Source: Nocardiopsis sp. FR4
Lineage (GTDB): Bacteria; Actinomycetota; Actinomycetes; Streptosporangiales; Streptosporangiaceae
Assembly: GCF_009830945.1 (NCBI RefSeq)
Contig: NZ_VWVV01000004.1
Span: 248,001 to 312,000 of the forward strand
Direction of reading: 5' to 3'
DNA length: 64,000 bases
Made by a program: the position numbers and the translations under genes. The notes beneath the pieces were generated by a model. That model ran no database searches. It was given only the letters and a program-made list of their open reading frames with translations, and was not told the DNA's origin. Below are positions 8,831 through 17,510 of the stretch, in pieces; position 1 is the first letter of the stretch; each line of letters opens with the position of its first letter.

Positions 8831-9922
8831 TCAGCGGGCGGCGGAGGCCGCGACGGCACCGGCGGGCAGCATCCCGTGCTGGCGGTACCAGGCGCCCATG
8901 GCGGCCACGGTCTCGGCCACGGGGCGGAACCGCACCCCCAGGTCGCTCCGGGCCAGTTCCGAGGAGATGTTGCGGGCGTCGCCCTCGCGCAGCACGCGCA
9001 CACCGGCGCGGGTGGCGGTCGGCTCGCCGCCGCGCACGCGGGCCTGGAACTCCATGAGCGAGGCGGCGGCCATCGCCAGGCCCGCCGGGACGGCGCGGGG
9101 GGCGCGGGCGCCCGTCTCGGCGGCGGCCGCGCCCACCAGGGCGGGCAGCGACCGCTTCTCCCCGGCCACCACGTAGCGGTCGTGGCCGCCCGTGCGCGCG
9201 GCGGCCACGCACGCGAGGGCCACGTCACGGGCGTCGACGACGTAGTTGGACAGGCGGGGCACCGCCTTCACCCGTCCCCTGGCCACGTCGAGGAAGAGTC
9301 GCCCGGCGGAGGTGGGACCGGCGTCGCCCGGGCCCCACATCCACCCGGGCAGGACCGTGGCGACCGGGGTGGAGCCGGTGCGGCCGGAGCGGACCATCTC
9401 CGCCACCGCCCCCTCGGCGCGGATTTTGCTGGAGGGGTAGCACTGTGAGGTCGGCAGGTCGGCGAACCGGTCCGGGGGCGGGGTGGACTCGTCTGCGGGC
9501 CGCTCGGGGCCGCGCAGGGCCAGCGTGTTGACGGAGCTGGTGTGGACGAACACCGGCACCCCGGCCTCGGCGGCCCCGGCCAGGACCAGCTCGGTGCCGC
9601 GCACGTTCACCCGCTCCAGGGGTTCGGTCAGGCTGGGGTCCTGGAAGTACTCCCGGAAGTAGGCCGCGGTGTGGAAGACCTCGTCCACCCCCGCGAACAG
9701 CGGCCGGTAGGAGTCGGGCTCGGTCACGTCCCCGGCGGCCACCCGCAGGCGGGGGTCCTCGGGCAGGAGCCGGCGGGCGCGGTCGGTGTCGCGGACGAGG
9801 GCGACGACCTCCTGGTCCAGGCTGAGCAGCAGGCGCACGAGGTTGCCGCCGAGCAGGCCGGTCGCGCCGGTGACCAGGGCCCGTCCGCGCGCGGGGAGCT
9901 CCGGGGCGTGGGCGTCCGTCAT
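8831..9922 (-). CDS. NAD(P)-dependent extended short-chain dehydrogenase/epimerase
   Basis: A 363-residue Rossmann-fold protein of the extended SDR, dihydroflavonol-4-reductase-like group. The dinucleotide motif GATGLLGGNL is near residue 20, the Ser of the triad lies in FVHTSSVNTLALRG, and the YxxxK pair is in CYPSSKIRAEG. It probably reduces a carbonyl or epimerises a sugar- or lipid-linked substrate; the substrate cannot be read from sequence. ATG 9922 starts the gene, which is divergent from a MarR regulator 70 nt away, suggesting control by it. The C-terminus is slightly longer than in minimal SDRs. Confidence 0.8.
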   Translation of the reverse strand: MTDAHAPELPARGRALVTGATGLLGGNLVRLLLSLDQEVVALVRDTDRARRLLPEDPRLRVAAGDVTEPDSYRPLFAGVDEVFHTAAYFREYFQDPSLTEPLERVNVRGTELVLAGAAEAGVPVFVHTSSVNTLALRGPERPADESTPPPDRFADLPTSQCYPSSKIRAEGAVAEMVRSGRTGSTPVATVLPGWMWGPGDAGPTSAGRLFLDVARGRVKAVPRLSNYVVDARDVALACVAAARTGGHDRYVVAGEKRSLPALVGAAAAETGARAPRAVPAGLAMAAASLMEFQARVRGGEPTATRAGVRVLREGDARNISSELARSDLGVRFRPVAETVAAMGAWYRQHGMLPAGAVAASAAR

Positions 9923-9937
9923 CGTTTCACTCCCAAA

Positions 9938-9951
9938 CTATATAATTCTAG
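9938..9951. promoter_or_regulatory. AT-rich partial palindrome between divergent SDR and marR genes
   Basis: CTATATAATTCTAG lies in the 70-nt divergent spacer and is symmetric at its outer bases. It includes a perfect TATAAT at 9941-9946 on the plus strand. A MarR operator overlapping the promoters is plausible but not proven. Confidence 0.4.
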
Positions 9952-9992
9952 GATTGTCTGCAGTTCTGTACTACTGAGTGAGGGTGACCGAG

Positions 9993-10454
9993 ATGGAGAA
10001 CGCGGCCGGGTGGGACACCCCCATGTGGCACACGACCGGTTTCCGACTGATCAAGCTGGGCGAACTGGCCCAGGCGGCCACCGCGGCGGTCTTCGCGCCC
10101 CAGCAGATCACCTCCCGGCAGTTCCACGTGCTCTCGGCCGCCGCGTCGATGCCCACCCCCTCCCAGAAGGAGCTGAGCCGGGTGCTGGGGGTGGACCCCA
10201 ACGTGATGGTCGGCCTGATCGACGACCTGGAGGAGCAGGGCCTGGCCAGGCGGGAGCGCAACCCCCGGGACCGCAGGCGGTACATCGTGACGCCGACGGA
10301 GAAGGCCGAGCGCATCCTGGAGGAGGCGCGCCGGAGCGTGGCCCGGGCCGAGGAGGAGTTCTTCGCCGCCCTGTCGGAGCAGGAGGTGGCCGTGCTGCAC
10401 GAGCTGTCGGGCCGCCTGCTCACCTCCCACCCCCGGGTGACCAAGTACGAGTAG
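9993..10454 (+). CDS. MarR family transcriptional regulator
   Basis: A 153-residue winged-helix repressor. The recognition region is PTPSQKELSRVLGVDPNVMVGLIDDLEEQGLARRERNPRDRRRYIVTPT in segments, with the wing residues DRR intact. MarR proteins bind palindromes as dimers and release on small ligands or oxidation. There is no conserved Cys, so ligand sensing is more likely than thiol sensing. ATG 9993 is preferred because AGGG lies 8 nt upstream; GTG 9978 and GTG 9984 are alternatives. It is divergent from the SDR gene and convergent with the MMPL gene. Confidence 0.85.
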   Translation: MENAAGWDTPMWHTTGFRLIKLGELAQAATAAVFAPQQITSRQFHVLSAAASMPTPSQKELSRVLGVDPNVMVGLIDDLEEQGLARRERNPRDRRRYIVTPTEKAERILEEARRSVARAEEEFFAALSEQEVAVLHELSGRLLTSHPRVTKYE

Positions 10455-10456
10455 CG

Positions 10457-10494
10457 GGGCGCGTCGGGGGCCGCGCGCGGCCCCCGACGCGCCC
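10457..10494. terminator. 38-bp perfect palindrome terminator
   Basis: The whole segment equals its own reverse complement and fills the gap between the convergent marR and MMPL stop codons. A bidirectional terminator is the likely role. Confidence 0.85.
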
Positions 10495-12717
10495 TCACTC
10501 GGAGAGGCCGAAGCGGGCGTGCAGGCGCCGCAGCGGTCCGGGCGCCCACCAGTTGGCCCGTCCGGCCAGCCGCATGAAGACCGGCACCAGGACCGCGCGG
10601 ATGAGGGTGGCGTCGACCAGGATCACCACGGCCATGCCGACCGCCAGCATCATCAGGTACAGCACGTCCGAGACGGCGTAGGTGGCGAAGGACGCGGCGA
10701 GGATGACCGCCGCCGCCGTGACGAGCGGGCCGCTGCGCTGGAGACCGGCCGCCACGGCCCCGGTGTTGTCCCCGGTCAGGTCGTACTCCTCCTTGATCCG
10801 GGACATCATGAACACCTCGTAGTCCATGGACAGGCCGAAGGCGATGCAGAACATCAGGATGGGGAAGGTGGTCTCCAGGGTGCCGTTGGCGGTGAAGCCC
10901 AGCAGGCCCGACAGGTTGCCCTCCTGGAAGATCCACACCATCACGCCGAACATCACCGCCAGGCTCAGCACGTTGAGCACGATGGCCTTGGCGGGCAGCA
11001 GCAGGCTCCCGGTCATGAGGAACAGGATCACGAAGGTGACCGCCAGGATGAGCCCGAACACCAGCGGCACCTGGCCGAGCAGGGCCTCGCGGAAGTCGGT
11101 CAGGTCGGCCGGGTAGCCGCCGATCTCGGTGTCGGCCGGCGCGGGCACCTCGCGGATCCGCTCGATGAGGTCCTCCGCGTCGTCGAGGGCCCCGGCGGTG
11201 GGCACCGCGGACAGCCAGGTGGCCTCGGCCGAACCGAAGCGCTCCTCGGCCCCGGGTTCGGGGCCGTCCACCCGCTGGCCGTCCACGAACCGCCCGGTCA
11301 GGGCGTCAACCTGGAAGACGCCCTCCACCGAGGACAGGTCGGCGGCGTAGGCGTCGATGGCCCCGGCGCCGGCCTCCCCGCCGGGCAGGTCCACCAGCAC
11401 CTGGACGGCGTCCATCTCCTCCTGGGCGAAGCCCGTCTCGATCTGGTCCTGCACGTCGCGGCTGGAGTTGCCGGGGGGCAGCACCCGCGCGTCGGGCAGC
11501 CCGAAGTTGAGGCCCACCGCCGGCGCGGCCAGCACCAGCACCACGGCCAGCGCGGGCAGGCCCCACAGCAGGGGTCGGCGCATCATCCGCAGTGCCGTGG
11601 AGTGCCACCAGCCGCTGTCGGGGGCGGGCTCGCGCCGGGGGCGCACCCGGTGGCCGACCAGGGCCAGGGCCGCGGGCAGGATGACCAGGGCGGCGAAGAC
11701 CGAGGTCAGCACGGTGCCCACACCCGCGTAGGCGAAGGACTGCAGGAAGGGGAAGGGGAAGAGCAGCAGGCACGACAGGGCGACCGCGACGGTCAGGCCG
11801 CTGAACAGGACGGTGCGCCCGGCGCGGGAGACGGCCGCGGTGACCGCCTCGGGCACCGCGGCGCCCCGCGCGAGCTCCTCGCGGAAGCGGTTGATGACGA
11901 ACAGGCTGTAGTCCACGCCCAGGCCCACGCCCATCACCAGGGTGAGGTTGGCGGCGAAGGTGGACACGTCGGTCAGGTAGGTGAACCCGCGCAGCAGGGC
12001 GAGCGTGGCCACCACCGAGAAGAGGCCCATGCCCAGGGTCAGCGCGGCCACGGAGATCCTGCGGTAGATGAGGACCAGGAGCACGAACACCAGGGGGAAG
12101 ATGATCGCCTCGGCGAGCAGGAAGTCGGCCTGCGCCTGCCGGGCGGCCTGCCGGAAGACCTCGTCGCCGCCGCCGACCTCCACCCGCATGACCTCGTCCT
12201 CGCGGGTGAAGTCCGGGGAGATGTCGCCGAGCGCGGTGCGCGCCTCGGTGACGGTGCCCGACATCCGCACGGTGATGATCGCCTGGGTGCCGTCCTCGGA
12301 GCGCATCGCCGGCGAACCGCCGCGCCCCCAGTAGGAGGCGGTCTCGGCCACGCCCTCCCGGGAGGCCAGTTCCCGCTCCAGCGCGGTGGCCGCCGCCTCC
12401 ACCTCGGGGTCGTCCACCGTGCCCTGCTGGGCGGTGACCAGGAGGAGGAAGTGGTGCTTGCCGGTGCCGAACCCCTCCTCCAGGCGCTGCTCGACCCGAA
12501 GCGACTCCGAGCCGGGGCTCTCGAAGCGGCTGAGCAGCAGCCGGTCCATGGTGCCCGCCGCCAGGACCAGGGAGACCAGGAGGAGGACGACACTGGCCAG
12601 GATCACCCGGCCCGGGCGTCGGGCCAGCACCGCGCCGAGCCGGGTGAGCAGCGGCGGTCTGCCCGGCGGCGCCCCCCGCGGGTCGGGGGGTGAGGTGGTC
12701 GTCGGTGTCGTGGCCAT
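10495..12717 (-). CDS. MMPL/RND family transporter (last gene of the hydrolase operon)
   Basis: A 740-residue membrane exporter of the MMPL (RND) family. A single N-terminal helix, a periplasmic loop, five clustered helices (for example FPLVFVLLVLIY, LTLVMGVGLGVDYSLFVINRF), a central cytoplasmic segment and a second copy of the same layout (FPILMFCIAFGLSMDYEVFMMSRI) are visible. The GxxxDY motif expected for proton relay is present in both halves. ATG 12717 follows AAGGCGAGA and starts 20 nt after the upstream hydrolase stop, so both are probably one mRNA. In actinomycetes MMPL proteins export lipids, siderophores or polyketides; the cargo here is unknown. Confidence 0.88.
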   Translation of the reverse strand: MATTPTTTSPPDPRGAPPGRPPLLTRLGAVLARRPGRVILASVVLLLVSLVLAAGTMDRLLLSRFESPGSESLRVEQRLEEGFGTGKHHFLLLVTAQQGTVDDPEVEAAATALERELASREGVAETASYWGRGGSPAMRSEDGTQAIITVRMSGTVTEARTALGDISPDFTREDEVMRVEVGGGDEVFRQAARQAQADFLLAEAIIFPLVFVLLVLIYRRISVAALTLGMGLFSVVATLALLRGFTYLTDVSTFAANLTLVMGVGLGVDYSLFVINRFREELARGAAVPEAVTAAVSRAGRTVLFSGLTVAVALSCLLLFPFPFLQSFAYAGVGTVLTSVFAALVILPAALALVGHRVRPRREPAPDSGWWHSTALRMMRRPLLWGLPALAVVLVLAAPAVGLNFGLPDARVLPPGNSSRDVQDQIETGFAQEEMDAVQVLVDLPGGEAGAGAIDAYAADLSSVEGVFQVDALTGRFVDGQRVDGPEPGAEERFGSAEATWLSAVPTAGALDDAEDLIERIREVPAPADTEIGGYPADLTDFREALLGQVPLVFGLILAVTFVILFLMTGSLLLPAKAIVLNVLSLAVMFGVMVWIFQEGNLSGLLGFTANGTLETTFPILMFCIAFGLSMDYEVFMMSRIKEEYDLTGDNTGAVAAGLQRSGPLVTAAAVILAASFATYAVSDVLYLMMLAVGMAVVILVDATLIRAVLVPVFMRLAGRANWWAPGPLRRLHARFGLSE

Positions 12718-12737
12718 GGTGCTCTCGCCTTTCGGGG

Positions 12738-13874
12738 TCAACGGGTGGGGGCGTGCCGGTCCATCCACGCGGCAGCCGTGTCGTACAGGAGCTCGGAGCC
12801 GGCGTCGACGGTGACGAAGTGTCCGGCGTCGGCCAGTGTGGTCTCGGTGACCTCGGGGCTGGAGGTGAACAGCCCCGGGTAGCCCTCGACCCCCTGGCGC
12901 AGCACGTCGTGGGCGCCGAAGACGAGGTGGACCGGGACGTCGATCTCACCGACCAGGCCGAGGTCGTAGAGGATGGCCATGGGCTCGGAGACCATGACCC
13001 CGCAGGGGTTGCGGCCCCAGTGCGCCTCGACCGCGGAGACCACGGCGGGGTCGGCGCGGGCGCCCAGGCCGCCGTCCAGGAAGTCCTCCAGGGTGGGGTC
13101 GAAGTGGACGTAGCCGCGGGGGTCGCCGGGCCGGCCGTGCTCCTCGCCCCCCTCCAGGCAGGTCTGGTAGGCGGTGAGGAAGCGCCGGTTGGTGTCGTCG
13201 GTGATGCCGACGGCCGCCCAGCCGGTGAGCAGCAGGCCGTCCACCCCGCCGAAGGAGACCGCGGCGGTCTCGGCGACCAGGGCGCCGCTGGAGTGGCCGC
13301 CCATGACCACGGTGTCGAAGGGGACGGGGTCGCCCTCCTCCACCGTGTACCCGCCCGCGCGCAGCTGCTCGACCACCTGGTGGGCGATGTCGGCGTGGGC
13401 ACCGCTGCAGCTGGCGAAGCCGTCGGGGATGTCGCTGGACCCGTAACCGAGCCGGTCGATGGTGACCGAGGCGTGTCCGCGCGCGGCCAGCTCGTGGACG
13501 TAGTTGCGGCCCGGCACGTCCAGGCGCCAGATCCACTCGCCGGTGTTGGTGCCGTGGACCAGCAGGGCCACGGCTGGCGCGTCGGCCTCCAGCACCTCCT
13601 CGGGCGCGGTCAGGTGGCCGCGGACGGTGTACTCGCGCCCGTCGGCGGAACACTGGCCGCGGGTGCGGTTGACGTTGTCGATGGTGAACTCCACGGGGAC
13701 GTCCACGACCCCCTCGGGCGGGGCGGCGGGCGCTCCGACCGGGGCGGGTGCCGCCGCGGGTTCCGCCTCGGGCGCCCGTGCCCCGGGGGAGGCGGCGGCG
13801 GTCCCCGTCAGGGGGCCCGAAGCGGCGAGGGAGGCGGCCAGGACGGCCGCGGCCAGCCGGAGTCGGCGGTGCAT
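12738..13874 (-). CDS. Exported alpha/beta hydrolase with intact catalytic triad
   Basis: A 378-residue protein with a signal peptide (RRLRLAAAVLAASLAASG, cleavage near AAASP) and an Ala/Pro-rich linker to about residue 55. The alpha/beta-hydrolase domain follows. The oxyanion motif is LLVHGTNTGEW, the nucleophile elbow GHSSG places Ser at 195, the likely acid is D323 (FGAHDVL) and the His is H352 (DAGHF). It should act outside the membrane on an ester or lipid-like substrate. A paralogue sits immediately upstream and MMPL transporters flank the pair. ATG 13874 has GGAG upstream. The Cys residues may form disulfides. Confidence 0.82.
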   Translation of the reverse strand: MHRRLRLAAAVLAASLAASGPLTGTAAASPGARAPEAEPAAAPAPVGAPAAPPEGVVDVPVEFTIDNVNRTRGQCSADGREYTVRGHLTAPEEVLEADAPAVALLVHGTNTGEWIWRLDVPGRNYVHELAARGHASVTIDRLGYGSSDIPDGFASCSGAHADIAHQVVEQLRAGGYTVEEGDPVPFDTVVMGGHSSGALVAETAAVSFGGVDGLLLTGWAAVGITDDTNRRFLTAYQTCLEGGEEHGRPGDPRGYVHFDPTLEDFLDGGLGARADPAVVSAVEAHWGRNPCGVMVSEPMAILYDLGLVGEIDVPVHLVFGAHDVLRQGVEGYPGLFTSSPEVTETTLADAGHFVTVDAGSELLYDTAAAWMDRHAPTR

Positions 13875-13897
13875 CGGGGCTCCTTGGCGTGCGCGGG

Positions 13898-15064
13898 TCA
13901 CCGTTCCCCCAACCAGTCGGCGAGGGCCTCGCGCAGCGCGGGCGCCCCCGGTTCCAGGACGAGGTAGTGGCCCGCGTCGTCGACGGTGACGACCTCGGTG
14001 TCGGCGGCCGAGGTCAGGAGCGCGGCGTGCTCCTCTCCCCCGGCCACCCGGGTGTCGCGCCCGCCGAAGGCGAGCAGGACGGGGACGTCGATCCGGTCCA
14101 GGGACCGCATGTCGGTGGCCAGGGCCTCCACCTGGGTGCCCAGGTCCCCGCAGGGGGTGCGGTCCTGCAGCGGCGCGGCGAGCGCGGCCGTCTCCCCGGA
14201 GGGGTCGTGGAAGTTGGCCCGGGTGTAGGAGGTGGCGCCGACGTCGACGTAGGCGTATCCGGCCGGATCGGCGGTGTCGGGGTCGGGCGGTCCCGCTCCG
14301 GCGCCGGCGGGCACCCCGCCCTGCATGCAGGCGGCCAGGCCGCCGAAGAAGCGGGCGTTGGCCCGGTCGGTGAGGCCGGTGCCGCTCCAGGCCATGAGGA
14401 CCAGGGCGTCGGGGGCCCGGTCGCCCTCGAAGGAGTAGGCGGTGATCTGGGCGATCTGGGCGCCGCTGTGGTGTCCGGCCAGGGTGACGTGGTCGAAGGC
14501 GGGCGCCGGCGCGCCGGAGGGGTCGGCGGCGGTGTAGTCGCCCGCGCGCAGACGGGCGATGATCTGGGCGGTCATGTCGGCCTGGCTGCCCAGGCACATG
14601 GCCATGCCGTCGGGGCGGTCGCTGGCGCCGTAGCCCAGGCGGTCCAGGGTGAGTGAGGCCTGGCCCAGCAGGGCCATCTCCTCGGCGTGGTGCAGCCCGG
14701 GCGCGTCCAGGCGCCAGAACCACTCCCCCGCCGCCTGGCCGTGCTGGTAGAGCGTGACGCGGGGGTCCTCCGCGTCGAGGGCCCCGCGCGGCGCGGTCAG
14801 GTGGCCGCGCACGGTGTACTCGCCCCCGTCGCTGTTGCACGGCAGGTCGGAGCGGTTGGTGTTGGTGACGGTGAAGGAGACCGGGAGGTCGACGATGCCG
14901 GCCTCGGCCATGCGCCGGGCGGTGGCCTCGGCTCGCTCCTCGGGGGTGGGCGCGGGCCCGGCGGCGGGTCCGGTGCCGCCGTCCGGTGCCAGTACGAGCA
15001 CGGCGGTGAGGCAGGCGGCCGCCGCGACCGCCGCGGCGCCCAGGACGCTCCTAGTCGTGGGCAT
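13898..15064 (-). CDS. Exported alpha/beta hydrolase paralogue with His in place of nucleophile Ser
   Basis: A 388-residue paralogue of the next gene, with an N-terminal signal or anchor segment (VLGAAAVAAAACLTAVLVLA). Shared blocks include EYTVRGHLTAP, HG..xGEW.WRLD and DRLGYGxSD. The nucleophile elbow aligns as GHHSG (197-201) against GHSSG in the paralogue, so the catalytic position is H199 and a Ser occupies only the next position. The His of the triad (DAGHYL) and a candidate acid (GGRDTR) remain. It may be a pseudoenzyme or may use S200. The start overlaps the upstream MMPL stop by 14 nt, showing tight coupling. Confidence 0.8.
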   Translation of the reverse strand: MPTTRSVLGAAAVAAAACLTAVLVLAPDGGTGPAAGPAPTPEERAEATARRMAEAGIVDLPVSFTVTNTNRSDLPCNSDGGEYTVRGHLTAPRGALDAEDPRVTLYQHGQAAGEWFWRLDAPGLHHAEEMALLGQASLTLDRLGYGASDRPDGMAMCLGSQADMTAQIIARLRAGDYTAADPSGAPAPAFDHVTLAGHHSGAQIAQITAYSFEGDRAPDALVLMAWSGTGLTDRANARFFGGLAACMQGGVPAGAGAGPPDPDTADPAGYAYVDVGATSYTRANFHDPSGETAALAAPLQDRTPCGDLGTQVEALATDMRSLDRIDVPVLLAFGGRDTRVAGGEEHAALLTSAADTEVVTVDDAGHYLVLEPGAPALREALADWLGER

Positions 15065-17366
15065 GGGCCACCTCCGTGTTCGTCCCGGCGCGGTCGGTGG
15101 AGGGCTCCCCGTCCGGCCGCGCGGGCGGCGGGGCGGCGGGAGCGGGGGCGCGGGCGGGTTCGGCGGCCCCCTCGCCCAGGGCGGAGTCGAAGGCCCGGTG
15201 GAACCGGCGCAGGGGCGCGGGGGCCCACCAGGTGGCGCGCCCGGTCATGCGCAGGACCGAGGGAACCAGGAGGCAGCGAACGACGGTGGCGTCGGCCACG
15301 ACGGCCAGGGCCACCCCCCAGCCGAGCATCATCGTGTTGGTGACGCGGGAGGCGCCGATGGCGAACAGGACGACCGCGAGGGTGACGGCGGCGGCGGTGA
15401 CGACGCCGCCGGTGCGCCGCAGTCCGAGTTCGACGGCGGTGCGGTGGTCGCCCGTGCGGTCGTACTCCTCGCGCATCCGGGCCAGGAGGAAGACCCCGTA
15501 GTCCATGGACAGGCCGAAGGCGATGCAGAACATGAGCACCGGCAGGGCCGTGTCGATGAACCCGGTGGGGGTGAACCCGAGCGGACCGCTGAGGTTGCCG
15601 TCCTGGAAGACCCAGACCACGGCGCCGAACATGGCGGTCAGGCTCAGGGCGTTGAAGAGCACCGACAGCACCGGCAGGAGGACGCTGCCGGTGAGCAGGT
15701 AGACCAGGACCAGCATTCCGGCCACCACGGCGGTCAGCGCGAGGGGCAGCTGCTCGGCGATGGCGCTCTGGGCGTCCACGACGGCGGCGGCCTGGCCGGA
15801 GACCGAGGTCTCCAGGGGGGTGTCCACCGCGCGGACGGCGCGGACCAGGTCTTGGCTCTGGGGGGAGACGTCCTCCACCGCGGCGTCGGGGACGACCTGG
15901 AGGTAGGACAGCTCCTCGGACTCGCGCAGGGCGTCCACGGGGGTCCGGTCCCGGACCGGGTCGCCGTCGGCGTACACGCCGAGCGGGGAGCGGACCTCGT
16001 CGACGTTCTCCAGCAGGGACAGCGCGGCGGCGTAGGACGCCAGCCGTCCGGTGTCGGTCTCCTCGGGCGGACTGTGCACGAGGACGTCGACCACGCCGGT
16101 GGCGGCGGGGTCGAAGTCCTGCCGGATGGCGTCCATGACCTGCCGTGACTCCGTCCCGGCGGGCAGCTGGCGGTCGTCGGCCATACCGAACTCCACCCGC
16201 AGGAAGGGCAGCCCGGCCACGACCAGGACGACGAGGGCGAGGAGGGCGAAGACGGGGGCGCGCCCCATGACCAGGCGGGTGAGGCGGCGCCAGCGCAGGT
16301 CGGCCGCCTCCTCCGGGGAGGGGCCCCGGCGGCGCAGCGGGCGGCGCGGGTCCAGGGCGTTGACGCGGTGGCCGAGCAGGGTGAGCACGGCCGGGAGCAC
16401 CAGCAGGGAGGTCAGGGCGGCCAGGACCACGACGGTCACGCCCGCGTAGGCGAAGGAGCGCAGGAAGTAGAGGGGGAAGAGGAGCATCGCGGCCAGCGCG
16501 GCGCAGATGGCCAGGGCGGAGAAGACGACGGTGCGCCCGGCGGTGCGGACGGTGACGGCGGTGGCGGCGGGCGGGTCGGCTCCGGCGGCCAGCTCCGCCC
16601 GGAACCGGCGCACCATGAGCAGGGCGTAGTCGATGGCCAGGCCCAGGCCCAGGGCGATGGTCAGGCTCTGCGCGAAGACGGACACGTCGGTGAGCCCCGC
16701 CACCACCCACAGCACGGCGTTGGTGCCGATGATGGCGACCACGCCGACCACGAGCGGCAGGACGGCCGAGACGACGCTGCCGTAGACCCACACCAGGATG
16801 AGCAGGGTCAGGGGCAGGGCGATCACCTCCGCACGCACCAGGTCCTCGGCGATGGTGGTCTCGATGTCGTTGAGGACGGCGGTCTGGCCGCCGACTCTGA
16901 CGGTGAGGGGGCCGTGGTCGCCGCCGTAGCGCTCGGCCAGCTCGGCCGCGGCGATCCCGGCCTCGGCCTCGGTGCCGCCCAGGTGGGCGGCGATCAGGGC
17001 GCGGGTGCCGTCGTGGGACTTGAGGGCGTCGGCGCCGGTCTGCCAGTAGGAGGTGACGCCGGTGACGCCCTCCTCGTAGGCCAGGCCCTCGGCCAGCCCG
17101 AGTCCCTGGCGGGCGGCCTCGCGGTCGTCCACCCCGGCCTCGGACTCCACCAGCAGGATCAGGTTGGGGCGGCTGTCGGGGAAGTGCTCCTCCAGGAGGC
17201 GGCCCGCGAGGGCCGACTCCGAGCCCGGGTCCTCGGTGCCCTGGCCCGCGCGGAGCCGGTCGGCCACGCCGGAGCCGAGCACCGCGGCGGCGACCACCGC
17301 GAGCAGTGCGACGGCCAGGACCCACCGGGGCCGGCGCGTGGTCAGCGCGGTCAGCGCGTCGAGCAT
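15051..17366 (-). CDS. MMPL/RND family transporter (first gene of the hydrolase operon)
   Basis: A 771-residue MMPL exporter with the family layout: N-terminal helix (WVLAVALLAVVAAAVLGSG), extracytoplasmic loop, helices with LGLGLAIDYALLMVRRF, and a second half with MFCIAFGLSMDYGVFLLARM. The C-terminal tail is Ala/Pro-rich. ATG 17366 follows GAGGAGGGGGG. It is the first gene of a run MMPL, hydrolase, hydrolase, MMPL, with overlaps or short gaps throughout. The spacer before it is AT-rich and probably holds the operon promoter. Partnership with the exported hydrolases (processing of an exported lipid) is inference from context. Confidence 0.88.
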   Translation of the reverse strand: MLDALTALTTRRPRWVLAVALLAVVAAAVLGSGVADRLRAGQGTEDPGSESALAGRLLEEHFPDSRPNLILLVESEAGVDDREAARQGLGLAEGLAYEEGVTGVTSYWQTGADALKSHDGTRALIAAHLGGTEAEAGIAAAELAERYGGDHGPLTVRVGGQTAVLNDIETTIAEDLVRAEVIALPLTLLILVWVYGSVVSAVLPLVVGVVAIIGTNAVLWVVAGLTDVSVFAQSLTIALGLGLAIDYALLMVRRFRAELAAGADPPAATAVTVRTAGRTVVFSALAICAALAAMLLFPLYFLRSFAYAGVTVVVLAALTSLLVLPAVLTLLGHRVNALDPRRPLRRRGPSPEEAADLRWRRLTRLVMGRAPVFALLALVVLVVAGLPFLRVEFGMADDRQLPAGTESRQVMDAIRQDFDPAATGVVDVLVHSPPEETDTGRLASYAAALSLLENVDEVRSPLGVYADGDPVRDRTPVDALRESEELSYLQVVPDAAVEDVSPQSQDLVRAVRAVDTPLETSVSGQAAAVVDAQSAIAEQLPLALTAVVAGMLVLVYLLTGSVLLPVLSVLFNALSLTAMFGAVVWVFQDGNLSGPLGFTPTGFIDTALPVLMFCIAFGLSMDYGVFLLARMREEYDRTGDHRTAVELGLRRTGGVVTAAAVTLAVVLFAIGASRVTNTMMLGWGVALAVVADATVVRCLLVPSVLRMTGRATWWAPAPLRRFHRAFDSALGEGAAEPARAPAPAAPPPARPDGEPSTDRAGTNTEVAHAHD

Positions 17367-17510
17367 CGTGTCACCCCCCTCCTCGGTGCGCGCGCGGGAC
17401 CGCGGGCGGCGGCCGCGGTCAGGCTGCCGCCGCCCGTCGTGTCCTCGTCGCCACGGTACAGTAGAAGCATGTGACGATCATTCTCTCAGATAGTATTGTT
17501 CACATATCAT
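17367..17510 (-). promoter_or_regulatory. AT-rich promoter spacer of the MMPL/hydrolase operon
   Basis: The 144-nt gap before the MMPL operon is GC-rich near the gene but AT-rich at 17460-17510. That AT-rich part contains a weak dyad bounded by TGA at 17472 and TCA at 17502. A promoter with a TetR-type operator is possible; I cannot assign -35/-10 boxes with confidence. Confidence 0.3.

Noticed and set aside
10519-12693. 724-codon plus-strand frame opposite the MMPL gene
   Set aside because: Repetitive His/Gln/Gly/Asp composition; no domain; antisense shadow.
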